A stretch of 19,833 bases of DNA from CAZRAL01 sp964598005 (GTDB taxonomy: Bacteria; Pseudomonadota; Gammaproteobacteria; Burkholderiales; Usitatibacteraceae): the NCBI GenBank assembly GCA_964598005.1, contig CAZRAL010000050.1:1-19833 (forward strand), read 5' to 3'. Of this stretch, positions 1-7,535 are shown in pieces (position 1 is the first letter of the stretch; every line of letters starts with the position of its first letter). Made by a program: the position numbers and the translations under genes. Under the pieces are notes generated by a model, which saw nothing but the letters and a program-made list of their open reading frames with translations, was not told where the DNA came from and did not search any database.

Positions 1-53
1 ACAGTCACTTCTTCAAATCGGGTATCTGTCAGATCAAGTCGAAACTACTACAG
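1..53. other. Left-edge stretch with no gene seen
   Basis: This short stretch lies downstream of the stop codon of the first minus-strand gene. I see no open frame continuing in from outside and no hairpin with a T-tract. Confidence 0.4.
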
Positions 54-287
54 TTAACGCGATTCGTCCGGTTCGTCAACATCCTGAAATGCGTTCATAA
101 CAATCACCCGTGTCCGCTTGTGCCCGGCTGCGAAACGCTCCAGTTTAACCAGCACCGGGAACAATTCCTCTAGTTTGCCGCGTGCTTCAGTTTCAGTCGT
201 AAACACTAACGGTTGTCCCTGTTCATTTTTCACGTCGCGCCACTTTTCGGAGCGCTCTTCGTCGTCCTGCACCTGTAGCTTGAACAT
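54..287 (-). CDS. Small hypothetical protein (77 aa)
   Basis: A 77-residue, highly charged protein, rich in Asp, Glu, Arg and Lys, with no signal peptide, membrane helix or cysteine. It begins MFKLQVQDDEERSEKW and contains a Thr-Glu-Thr-Glu-Ala-Arg segment near residue 30 that suggests a short helix after a beta strand. I do not recognise a family. It starts at an ATG preceded by a weak purine-rich stretch (AAGAG) and lies 33 bases after the stop of the cysteine-cluster gene on the same strand, so it is probably the last gene of that group. It could bind nucleic acid or a protein partner in the cytoplasm, but nothing in the sequence shows which. Confidence 0.65.
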   Translation of the reverse strand: MFKLQVQDDEERSEKWRDVKNEQGQPLVFTTETEARGKLEELFPVLVKLERFAAGHKRTRVIVMNAFQDVDEPDESR

Positions 288-320
288 ACTCTTGCTTTCG
301 TATCAATATGATGGTTATGC

Positions 321-890
321 TTAGGAAGAGGCAATTATTGGCGTCGATGAACGATAAGCTGCCACTTCTTCTTTCAGTGCAATCCACCACACTTTACCAT
401 TACGATCATGTTTACCACAGGGCGTGAAAGTGGAAAAGCCAGGGTAACTTTTTCCCATATTGTTGGGGTCATCGCGACGAGTTCGCGGAGGCGCAATCAA
501 CCCATTTTCATCGGCTGAAAGCGGAAACAACCAGCACCCCATAGGCTTGTAATGCCATTTGTGTTTGCCCTGCTTAAGCGCAAGCGTTTGCAAAGAACAT
601 TTGCCGTCGCTTTCCGCAAAGGCACAACGGGTATTCTTGAAATGAGTCGGCTTGTTGCGATAACGATAAGGACGTACAGCGGTTTTGCGGCCAAAATTAC
701 CTTCCCATTCCGCATCGAAAATATAGTTTTTTGGCAAGTGATGGAAGTGCTCTGGGTACTTGGCAACTACGCTGTGGATCAATTCTTCTTCCTCAGGCTG
801 CAAAAATGCGCCATCGCTGCAGCAAATACCTTCGCACGTGGCAAGATTACAGTACTGAAGCCGAGCTGGTTTCTTTCTTTTTTTAGGCAT
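321..890 (-). CDS. Cysteine-cluster protein, YkgJ/DUF3109-like
   Basis: A 189-residue soluble protein with a basic N-terminus (MPKKRKKPAR). A clustered cysteine set, Cys14, Cys19, Cys23 and Cys24, is followed by an RCAF...GKCSLQ segment (about residues 88-98), a PMGCW segment (about 117) and a late TPCG. This pattern of spaced cysteines is that of the YkgJ/DUF3109 group of putative zinc- or iron-sulfur-binding proteins, whose biochemical role is not settled. The start codon lies inside the end of the upstream dehydrogenase gene (ATGCCTAA, 8-base overlap), so translation of the two is probably coupled. No transport signal is seen, so it should be cytoplasmic. The family assignment rests on cysteine spacing and could be a sister family. 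Confidence 0.75.
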   Translation of the reverse strand: MPKKRKKPARLQYCNLATCEGICCSDGAFLQPEEEELIHSVVAKYPEHFHHLPKNYIFDAEWEGNFGRKTAVRPYRYRNKPTHFKNTRCAFAESDGKCSLQTLALKQGKHKWHYKPMGCWLFPLSADENGLIAPPRTRRDDPNNMGKSYPGFSTFTPCGKHDRNGKVWWIALKEEVAAYRSSTPIIASS

Positions 891-1626
891 GCGTGAATTC
901 TCTCAAATCATACAATCCGCCATTCTTGAAAACCTGATCGGCCTCGAGGCGCAAAATATCTGCCGCAACGTCGTGTGCCGATCGCAGCAAACCTTCTGCT
1001 TTCAGGTGGCGGAATCGTTCCACATCTGCAAACGCTACTTCGCTACATTTGCGAAGTTGTTCTTGCATCGCTGTATCGATTACGCCCGGCGCCAGCGCAC
1101 AAATCGACAACCCGGCGTCGGTCTCGGCCTCCAGCGCAGCAACACGGGTCGCCATTTCCAGTCCCGCCTTGGCTGCACAGTAGGGCGACCAGCCTCGTAC
1201 CGGGCGCTTTGCTGCGCCGCTGGAAATATTGATCACCGTACGCCGCGTCGCCCTGCCACGCGTAGCGGCAACAAATAAACTGGTCAATATCATAGGCGCC
1301 GTTAAATTAACCGTTAAGTTATGGGCTAACTTCACGCTATCCATTTTATCCAGTGGCCCTACTGGCATCACCACACCTGCATTGTTGATCAGCACAGCTT
1401 TGGCATAGTCAGCGCATTGAATTTCGGCCCAGCACCAGGCTTTTTCAAATGTTTTTGGCAAACTTATCGTGTCGGCCAATTCGGTAAAAAAACAGGCGGT
1501 TCTATTTTCCACCCTATCAGACAGACGTGATAACGAAACGACGATATTCTGCGGACTGGCGGCAAGCTGTTGAAACAGTTCCTGTCCAATGCCCCTGCTG
1601 GTACCGGTTATGAAATAAAGATTCAC
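883..1626 (-). CDS. Short-chain dehydrogenase/reductase (SDR)
   Basis: A 247-residue Rossmann-fold NAD(P)(H)-dependent oxidoreductase of the classical SDR family. Visible motifs are the cofactor loop TGTSRGIG at residues 8-15, the NNAG motif at 81-84, the catalytic serine region ISSG at 134-137 and the YCAAK active site with Tyr149 and Lys153, followed by the APG segment at 179-181. The length is normal for classical SDRs. The N-terminal style (MNLYFITGTSRGIG) resembles the benzil/sepiapterin reductase-like branch, but the substrate cannot be read from sequence. The start is a GTG preceded by AAGG. Its stop overlaps the start of the cysteine-cluster gene by 8 bases, which places the two in one transcript. 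Confidence 0.9.
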   Translation of the reverse strand: MNLYFITGTSRGIGQELFQQLAASPQNIVVSLSRLSDRVENRTACFFTELADTISLPKTFEKAWCWAEIQCADYAKAVLINNAGVVMPVGPLDKMDSVKLAHNLTVNLTAPMILTSLFVAATRGRATRRTVINISSGAAKRPVRGWSPYCAAKAGLEMATRVAALEAETDAGLSICALAPGVIDTAMQEQLRKCSEVAFADVERFRHLKAEGLLRSAHDVAADILRLEADQVFKNGGLYDLREFTHA

Positions 1627-1644
1627 CGTTGCCTTGAATAGTGA

Positions 1645-2343
1645 CTAATTCCATTGCGAAAGTACATCGCCGATCCCTTCCAGCACCAGATCGACCAGCA
1701 CCTCGGCCATCTGACCATCAGGTTCGCTTCGCTTCCAATGTTGTGGAAGATACGCCGGTGTACGCGATGGTTCGCTATGCTTAATGGATTGATGAGCAAC
1801 CTGGCGTTGCTGTGCCTGATCCAATTCAGCCAACGCTTTTTCGACTGCTGCAGAATCCAGAATCGAGATCGGCGCTCCGCAATGAGTACAGGCCGGATCG
1901 CGCATCAAATCGACAGGTGCGCCACAACCCGAGCAGCGCACTTGTTTGACTGTTGCTTGTAGCGTTGCTACTTCTTGTGCCGACAAACTGCGCACGAAAT
2001 TTTTCTCGCGCAAAAATTGAAAACACGAAATCAATCGCCCGTGGCCTTGTTGGCAGCGGTGGTAAGTAAACCGCCCGCCGCGCTGTATATCATGGGTCAG
2101 CGTTAAATTTTTCTGGCAAACCGGGCATGCAGGATTGGCACTCATGCTGCGGGGTGAATCGTTGCGATGTTCGTGGATCAGCCTGAATATTGCTATCACC
2201 GATGCGGGCGCCAGTTGCGTGCTCTCCCGGGAATCAAACCAGATCATCTGACAGGGCCAACAAACGTCAATTTGCAATGTCATTCCCAAATGAGAACGAA
2301 ATTTATGCAACGACGTATCTTCCTTACAACTCGCGCAATGCAT
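1645..2343 (-). CDS. Zinc-ribbon protein (zf-TFIIB-like)
   Basis: A protein of about 232 residues with three cysteine-based ribbons. The first begins at the start (HCASCK) and closes with CWPCQMIWFDSRE, the arrangement of zf-TFIIB ribbons. A second pairs CPVCQ with a later Cys/His set (HRCQQGHG). A third has CSGCG and CTHCG. The C-terminal part has a short helix rich in Ala, Glu and Gln and ends in a hydrophobic helix (VLVDLVLEGIGDVLSQW). No enzymatic motif is seen. It is probably a cytoplasmic zinc-binding protein of unknown role. I chose the ATG at 2343, four bases after the stop of the preceding gene remnant. An in-frame TTG at 2367 would add eight residues that overlap the remnant and precede the first ribbon. 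Confidence 0.75.
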   Translation of the reverse strand: MHCASCKEDTSLHKFRSHLGMTLQIDVCWPCQMIWFDSRESTQLAPASVIAIFRLIHEHRNDSPRSMSANPACPVCQKNLTLTHDIQRGGRFTYHRCQQGHGRLISCFQFLREKNFVRSLSAQEVATLQATVKQVRCSGCGAPVDLMRDPACTHCGAPISILDSAAVEKALAELDQAQQRQVAHQSIKHSEPSRTPAYLPQHWKRSEPDGQMAEVLVDLVLEGIGDVLSQWN

Positions 2344-2347
2344 GGTC

Positions 2348-2539
2348 TCAGCCGAACAAAGTATCAATGCCCGCTTGGGCGATCTGCACGTTTTCGGCGG
2401 ATTTCACCCCCGAGATCCCTACCGCATCAATCACCTCGCCATCGGCCATAATCGGTACGTCGCCTTCTAGAAACACTACTTCAGCGCCCACGGCAATTTT
2501 CCTGCTATCTTCAAAGACGAAATATTTTCTGGCTTTCAT
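2348..2539 (-). pseudogene. 3' remnant of a GlcG/HbpS-type heme-binding gene
   Basis: This 63-codon frame matches the C-terminal part of the GlcG/HbpS family. Its second half (EGDVPIMADGEVIDAVGISG, then AQAGIDTL) is the conserved tail of that family. Full members are about 130-170 residues, so roughly the first half is missing. An in-frame TAA lies 9 bases before the ATG and no good ribosome-binding site precedes it. The leading residues (MKARKYFVFED) do not look like the family. I read this as a 5'-truncated remnant. It may still be translated, since the zinc-ribbon gene starts four bases after its stop. A genuine short domain protein is the alternative. Confidence 0.6.
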
Positions 2540-2637
2540 GATTAACCATTACCGTCATTATTAATGGCCTGTGAATACATCTAAAAAATCGAGTTCAAGG
2601 TTGAGCCGGTAGTGCAATGGATAATACTGGAAAAAAA
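2540..2637. other. Gap where the GlcG-type gene lost its 5' end
   Basis: Ninety-eight bases between the remnant and the stop of the AlkD-like gene. No coding continuation of the GlcG family is visible. The minus strand has one weak imperfect inverted repeat (CCAGTA against TACCGG) and no convincing terminator. A plus-strand piece around 2604-2630 vaguely resembles the 5' half of a tRNA but has no anticodon or T arm. Confidence 0.35.
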
Positions 2638-3369
2638 TCAAACCGACCCTGCAAGATATTGCTTGCGCCGACTTTTCGGAAAATGTTCGATCGCATAGCG
2701 CAGCATGGTTCTCGGCATCATTCGATAATAAACTTTTAAAAAATCTTCTTCGACCTGCCGATCAATACGCTTGCCGACCTCGCGCAACATCCAGCCAACG
2801 GCTTTATGGATCAGTTCTTCCTCGTCTTCCAACAGCACCTTTGCCAGCTGTAATGTCTCTGTATATTCTCCGTTCTTGATGTAATGGAAAGTCGCCATGA
2901 TCGCCATGCGGCGCTCCCATACCGATTTTGAACGCGCCAGATATATCAACGGCGCACGGCGTTTGTCTGCCAGCCATACACCCAAGATATGCTCGGCCGA
3001 GCCATCCACCAAATCCCAATTATTGATAAATTGCGTGTTGGCGAGATAACTTTCATATACGCGTTGCTGCAATTCAGTGCTGCTGCACTGAAATAACTTT
3101 ACCAGCATCAACACGGCAAACAAACGTATTTCATGCACAGGCGACCTCAATAAAGATAAGGCAACCTCCAATCTGTTATTGCCCAACTCTCGCATCGCTC
3201 GTGCCACCTCGGCCCGAACCTGCTGCACGCGCAAACCCAGAAAACGGTCACCCTCGCCATATTCGCCCGCTCCTGTCTTGAAAAAACGCTGGGCAAAGGC
3301 AGCACGTTGCGGGTTGCCCAAAGCAATAAGTGTCCGTTCATACTGGCGTGCAGCAAGCGGCATGGCCAT
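2638..3369 (-). CDS. AlkD-like DNA alkylation repair glycosylase
   Basis: A HEAT-repeat DNA glycosylase of the AlkC/AlkD type, which removes positively charged alkylated bases (3-methyladenine, 7-methylguanine) from DNA. Counting from the ATG at 3369 the protein is 243 residues, close to the usual length of about 235. The signature NNWDLVDGS places Trp118 and Asp122 at the spacing of Trp109 and Asp113 of Bacillus cereus AlkD. Arg154 (in WERRMA) and Trp193 (in VGWMLREVGKR) match its Arg148 and Trp187. I chose 3369 because AGAGGG lies 9 bases before it. A longer frame starting at 3438 would overlap the YHS gene by 56 bases. The gap to the upstream YHS gene is 13 bases, so the two are probably cotranscribed. 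Confidence 0.88.
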   Translation of the reverse strand: MAMPLAARQYERTLIALGNPQRAAFAQRFFKTGAGEYGEGDRFLGLRVQQVRAEVARAMRELGNNRLEVALSLLRSPVHEIRLFAVLMLVKLFQCSSTELQQRVYESYLANTQFINNWDLVDGSAEHILGVWLADKRRAPLIYLARSKSVWERRMAIMATFHYIKNGEYTETLQLAKVLLEDEEELIHKAVGWMLREVGKRIDRQVEEDFLKVYYRMMPRTMLRYAIEHFPKSRRKQYLAGSV

Positions 3370-3382
3370 GCCACTATGCCCT

Positions 3383-3946
3383 CTACTTGCCACCTTGAGC
3401 CCTTTGTCGCTTGTGCCATTCCGCTTCGAGTTCTGCACCCGTTTTATAGTGCGACATACGGAATATCAAACGTTTGTACCGCTGTATCAGCGGGGTGGCA
3501 TTCTTGATCTCTTCATTCCAGTATTTATCAGCCAGCGCCAGATTTTGTTTTTCGTCCATCAAAAAATAACGCCGCGAACCCTCACCACCGAAAATATACA
3601 GCTTGCCGTCCATGACTTTCCAGGTATCGGGATCGCCCCCCCAGGGGATACCATAAACGATTCCATTGGCACAGAACCCTCCGTACTGCGGAATATATCT
3701 GGTTGGCTCCTTGGTAAACATCGCGCGCGTTTCCTCGTTCATGAAACGATAGGTCACGCCGTCGTGCTCAACCTTTACATCGGATCTGCCGGGTACGGGC
3801 TTGCCGAGAGTGTGGTAAGCCACTGGGTCGAAACCTTTCAGCATCAGCTTACCGTCGCCACCTTCTGAGGTCGTGTTATAAACAGCGCAGCCTTGCAGCA
3901 TGAAGCAAACGATGGATAACCCTATCAGTCGAGGCAAATAGCTCAT
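3383..3946 (-). CDS. YHS-domain lipoprotein
   Basis: A 187-residue exported protein. The N-terminus is a lipoprotein signal peptide ending in the lipobox LQGC with Cys20 as the acylated residue. A YHS domain follows at about residues 38-101: FDPVAY, then DGVTYRFMNEETR, then YIPQYGGFCANGI with the conserved Tyr and Cys. YHS domains are small metal-binding or structural modules found alone or in copper and toluene oxidation proteins. Here the domain sits on a probable outer-membrane or periplasm-facing lipoprotein of unknown role. The C-terminal third is charged and helical. The gene lies 11 bases downstream of the SRPBCC gene and 13 bases upstream of the AlkD-like gene. Confidence 0.85.
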   Translation of the reverse strand: MSYLPRLIGLSIVCFMLQGCAVYNTTSEGGDGKLMLKGFDPVAYHTLGKPVPGRSDVKVEHDGVTYRFMNEETRAMFTKEPTRYIPQYGGFCANGIVYGIPWGGDPDTWKVMDGKLYIFGGEGSRRYFLMDEKQNLALADKYWNEEIKNATPLIQRYKRLIFRMSHYKTGAELEAEWHKRQRAQGGK

Positions 3947-3957
3947 CCGGTATTCCG

Positions 3958-4488
3958 TCAGCCTTTTTCGACGAGTGTTTTCATATTTTGCAGCCCGCCT
4001 TCAAAATCCGGGCCTAGCATGAAATCCATCATCAATGCCATGTAATGCATCAGAGGATTCCCGCCCATATCGCCTTCTCCGATCCACGTCACTCGCGTTC
4101 CCGTTCCGGCAGGTGCAAACTGTAGCCGGCCCTCAGCGACCATGTCGTAATCAGGAAAAATAATGCGATATCCCACCAGTTTCAATGGCTCGGCCGCAGT
4201 TAATTCCATATTGCCGTTGCCTTCAGACTTGCTTTGCCACGACCATTTGGCACCCACGCCGCTTGCTGCGCCAGAAAACTCAAACTGCATATTGGGATCG
4301 CGACGGCTCCAGACCCCCCATTTCAACCAGTTTTTGGGTTCCGCCACCAACGGGTAGACTTTTTCCGGGGCAACATTGATTTCGATGCTGCGCTCGACCC
4401 GATACGTGCGTGGCAGCAAAAATCCGACAATCAACAAAACAACCACCAACCCAACCAAACCTATCAATATCTTTTTCAGTGCTTTCAT
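3958..4488 (-). CDS. Membrane-anchored SRPBCC (polyketide-cyclase-like) protein
   Basis: From the ATG at 4488 this is a 176-residue protein with one N-terminal membrane helix at about residues 7-24 after a KALKK basic start. A START-like SRPBCC domain follows: VERSIEINVAPEKVYPLV, a WLKWGVWSRRDPNM segment and a GEGDMGGNPLMHY segment near the end. Proteins of this shape are commonly labelled polyketide cyclase or SRPBCC family. The cavity suggests binding of a hydrophobic ligand, but no substrate is known. The start is supported by a strong GGGGGAG just upstream and by the position of the membrane helix. The frame stays open for 73 more codons back to a GTG at 4707, but that extension has no family resemblance and I do not include it. 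Confidence 0.82.
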   Translation of the reverse strand: MKALKKILIGLVGLVVVLLIVGFLLPRTYRVERSIEINVAPEKVYPLVAEPKNWLKWGVWSRRDPNMQFEFSGAASGVGAKWSWQSKSEGNGNMELTAAEPLKLVGYRIIFPDYDMVAEGRLQFAPAGTGTRVTWIGEGDMGGNPLMHYMALMMDFMLGPDFEGGLQNMKTLVEKG

Positions 4489-4732
4489 ATCTCCCCCATC
4501 GTTTTGCACCAATTTGACAGCTACCGAGAACCAGGTAAGACAGTGTAGTTTATCAAAGTCACGTGAATACGCAGACTGCTGAACAATATATCCTTTGCCC
4601 CTGCCATATAACTGAAACAGATTCTTTTCCAGTTCAACACCCGCCGTAGTAATCTTCACTTCGACCACCTCTTCATTTGCGATAATGATCTTTGTAATCG
4701 CTGCCACTCTCTCTTTTTTCTAATCATCCATC
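4489..4732. promoter_or_regulatory. Divergent spacer between SRPBCC and ppc genes
   Basis: Two divergent genes start from this 244-base stretch, so it should hold both promoters. I could not pick out a convincing -35/-10 pair for either. The ppc ATG has no visible ribosome-binding site, while the SRPBCC ATG has a strong one. A minus-strand frame crosses most of the stretch in phase with the SRPBCC gene but shows no recognisable protein. Confidence 0.4.
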
Positions 4733-7507
4733 ATGCCCGATCATTCCGCTGTGCTTGCTATCGACACCAACAAGGACGAACGTTTACGCGAAGAAACGCG
4801 CTTGCTGGGCAGGCTGCTGGGCCACGCCATTCGCGCCATATCGGGGAAAACAGCCTACGAAAAAACCGAATCGATCCGCCAGCTTGCCGTTGCCTTTCAT
4901 CGTGCACCCGATAACGAACGGGCAAATATTCAAACCACACTCGACCACGAATTACAAAGCCTGAATATCAATCAAACGCTGAGCGTGATCCGCGCTTTCA
5001 GCCACTTTTCGATTCTGGCCAATATCGCCGAGGATCACCACCACAATCGCCGCCGCCGTCTTCACCGGCTGGCCGGTTCGCCACCGCAGGCGGGCAGCAT
5101 CGACCACGCTCTCGCAACCCTGCATACGCGGGGCATATCCAGCGAAACATTACGGGCCTGGATTGATCGCGCCTGTATCAGCCCCGTGCTCACGGCACAC
5201 CCGACCGAGGTGCAGCGCAAGAGCGTGCTCGATTGCCAGCGGGAGATTTCGCGATTACTGAAAAAACGCGAGCAAAATGACTTGTTGCCCGAGGAAAAAC
5301 ACGATCTCGAAACGAGCCTTTACCGCACTATCCTGCAGCTCTGGCAGACCGCGATGTTGCGTCTCACCAAACTGCGCGTCATCGACGAGATCGACAATGC
5401 GCTTGGCTTTTTTCGCTATACGTTTCTCGAAGTCGTTCCGCAGCTTTACGCTGCGCTTGAAAAGGCAGTTTCGCCAGACTGCCGCACACTTTTACCGCCG
5501 TTCTTTCAAATCGGCTCGTGGATCGGTGGCGATCGCGACGGCAATCCTTTCGTCAATGCAGCCTCGCTGTTGGAGGCATTGAAGCGTCAGGCCTCGGTAG
5601 CATTCGACCACTATCTCAACGAAGTTCATGCGCTGGGCATGGAACTTTCGCTGTCCACACGACTGGTGCGCACCACCGAACATTTGCAACAGCTTGCACG
5701 GGAGGCACACGACGATTCAGCCTACCGTCAGGACGAGCCCTATCGGCAAGCATTGACGGGCATCTATGCACGCCTGGCCGCAACCCAGCTCGCATTAACA
5801 GGGCGGGCGCCGCCCCGCCCCGCCAAGGTGGAACGCCCGGCCTATCTTCGCGCTGGCGAATTTCTCACCGACCTCGACGTTATCGCCGAGTCGTTGCACA
5901 GCCATGCAGCAGGCGAACTGGCCGATGGCCGACTGGCGAACCTGCGCCGCGCGGTCTCGGTATTTGGTTTTCATCTTGCCACCGTCGATTTGCGGCAAAA
6001 CGCGGCAGTCCATGAAAATACTGTGGCGGAGCTGCTCAAGGTCGCGCGGGTCGAAGCCGACTACCTAGCGCTCGATGAAATGGCACGCATTGCCTTGCTC
6101 ACCCGGGAAATTGCCAATCCGCGCCCGCTCCTGATCGGCGATGCAACGTATTCTGCCGAGACGCTTGGAGAACTCGATATTTTTCGTGCGGCGCGCGAAG
6201 TGCGCCGCCGCTACGGCTGCCATGCGGTCGTCAACAGCATTATCTCCAAGACAGAATCGGTCAGTGATTTACTCGAAGTCGCCCTGCTGCAAAAAGAATG
6301 TGGGCTGGCTATCGAGGGCAAGGCCACGCTGGCGATCATTCCCTTGTTCGAAACCATAGCCGATCTGCGCGCCGCCGCGCGAGTCATGACCGCCGCCTTC
6401 GCCCATCCGCTATACCGCAGCATCGTCGGCGTGCAGGGTAATACGCAGGAAATTATGCTGGGGTATTCGGACAGCAATAAAGACGGCGGCTTCCTCACCG
6501 CCAACTGGGAACTATATCGCGCGCAAAAAGAACTCGCTGCGCTGGGTGCGGCCAGCGGCGTGCACATTCGGCTTTTTCACGGGCGTGGCGGTAGCGTGGG
6601 CCGCGGCGGCGGCCCGACCTTTGAGGCTGTGCTGGCGCAGCCAGCCGGTTCGGTGGGCAGCGGCTTGCGCCTGACCGAGCAGGGCGAAGTGATTGCCGCC
6701 AAATATTCGAATGTGGAATTAGGGCGGCGCAATATTGAAAGCCTCGTCGCCGCCACGCTGTTGGGCGCCTTCCCCGAAGGCACGCGCGCCGAAACGCCCA
6801 TTGCTTGGGAAGCCGCACTCGACGAGCTTTCGCTTGCCTCGTTCGCTGCCTACCGGGCGCTGGTTTACGAGACGCCCGGCTTTAACGAATTTTTTCGCGG
6901 CGCCACACCGGTCAACGAACTTTCCGGCCTCAACATTGGTAGCCGTCCAGCGTCGCGCAAACCTTCGCAACGGATCGAGGATCTGCGCGCGATTCCGTGG
7001 GTTTTCAGCTGGAGCCAGGCGCGCATCGCGCTACCCGGGTGGTATGGTTTCGGCAGTGCGGTGCAATGCTGGCTCGACCATGCGGCGCAAGAACGCGAGT
7101 CGCGCCTCGCTCAATTGCGAACCATGTACAAGCAGTGGCCTTTTTTCCGTACCGTGCTCAGCAACATGGACATGGTGCTCGCCAAAACCGATATGGCCAT
7201 TGCCGCGCGCTATGCCGACCTGGTCGCCGACCGCGCGCTGGGCGAACGCATCTTCGCTGCCATTAAAGCGGAATGGGCGCGTACGGTCCATTGGTTGCGC
7301 GAAATCATGGAAACGCAAGAATTTTTACAGGACAACCCCGCGCTGGCACGCAGCATCCGCAACCGCTTTCCGTACCTTGACCCACTCAATCACTTGCAGA
7401 TACAGCTGTTGCGCGACGTTCGAGCTGGTCAGGTGGACGAGCGCACTCAGCGCGCCCTGCATCTGACTATCAACGGCATGGCGGCAGGGTTGAGGAACAG
7501 CGGTTAA
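4733..7507 (+). CDS. ppc: Phosphoenolpyruvate carboxylase
   Basis: A 924-residue enzyme that carboxylates phosphoenolpyruvate with bicarbonate to oxaloacetate, a cytoplasmic anaplerotic step feeding the citric acid cycle. Catalytic landmarks are all present. TAHPTE carries His156, the counterpart of E. coli His138. GGDRDGNPFV is near residue 265 and YSDSNKDGG has Lys583. The glycine loop FHGRGGSVGRGGGP has His616, matching E. coli His579. GSRPASRK, PWVFSWSQ and the C-terminal RNSG (usually RNTG) follow. The length is slightly above the 880-residue E. coli enzyme, mainly at the N-terminus. The ATG is the first possible start after an in-frame TAA 9 bases upstream, yet no ribosome-binding site precedes it. 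Effector control cannot be judged from sequence here. Confidence 0.97.
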   Translation: MPDHSAVLAIDTNKDERLREETRLLGRLLGHAIRAISGKTAYEKTESIRQLAVAFHRAPDNERANIQTTLDHELQSLNINQTLSVIRAFSHFSILANIAEDHHHNRRRRLHRLAGSPPQAGSIDHALATLHTRGISSETLRAWIDRACISPVLTAHPTEVQRKSVLDCQREISRLLKKREQNDLLPEEKHDLETSLYRTILQLWQTAMLRLTKLRVIDEIDNALGFFRYTFLEVVPQLYAALEKAVSPDCRTLLPPFFQIGSWIGGDRDGNPFVNAASLLEALKRQASVAFDHYLNEVHALGMELSLSTRLVRTTEHLQQLAREAHDDSAYRQDEPYRQALTGIYARLAATQLALTGRAPPRPAKVERPAYLRAGEFLTDLDVIAESLHSHAAGELADGRLANLRRAVSVFGFHLATVDLRQNAAVHENTVAELLKVARVEADYLALDEMARIALLTREIANPRPLLIGDATYSAETLGELDIFRAAREVRRRYGCHAVVNSIISKTESVSDLLEVALLQKECGLAIEGKATLAIIPLFETIADLRAAARVMTAAFAHPLYRSIVGVQGNTQEIMLGYSDSNKDGGFLTANWELYRAQKELAALGAASGVHIRLFHGRGGSVGRGGGPTFEAVLAQPAGSVGSGLRLTEQGEVIAAKYSNVELGRRNIESLVAATLLGAFPEGTRAETPIAWEAALDELSLASFAAYRALVYETPGFNEFFRGATPVNELSGLNIGSRPASRKPSQRIEDLRAIPWVFSWSQARIALPGWYGFGSAVQCWLDHAAQERESRLAQLRTMYKQWPFFRTVLSNMDMVLAKTDMAIAARYADLVADRALGERIFAAIKAEWARTVHWLREIMETQEFLQDNPALARSIRNRFPYLDPLNHLQIQLLRDVRAGQVDERTQRALHLTINGMAAGLRNSG

Positions 7508-7535
7508 CATTATGTGGAAATTCTCCAATACATTC

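Noticed and set aside
2600..2632. tRNA-like 5' half on the plus strand (GTAGTGCAATGGATAA)
   Set aside because: It resembles a D-arm, but no anticodon arm, T arm or closing acceptor stem follows before the AlkD-like gene. It is too short to call even a tRNA remnant or attachment site.
3370..3438. Longer AlkD-like start overlapping the YHS gene
   Set aside because: The extra 23 residues are not part of the HEAT fold, and the ATG at 3369 has a good AGAGGG site just after the YHS stop.
4489..4707. In-frame 73-codon upstream extension of the SRPBCC gene from a GTG
   Set aside because: It puts a membrane anchor in the middle of the protein, has a poor ribosome-binding site and resembles nothing I know. 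The ATG at 4488 has a strong site and starts the expected anchor.
5277..7466. Long alternative frames within ppc on both strands
   Set aside because: They are shadows of a GC-rich gene whose own frame carries every catalytic motif. None shows a recognisable domain.
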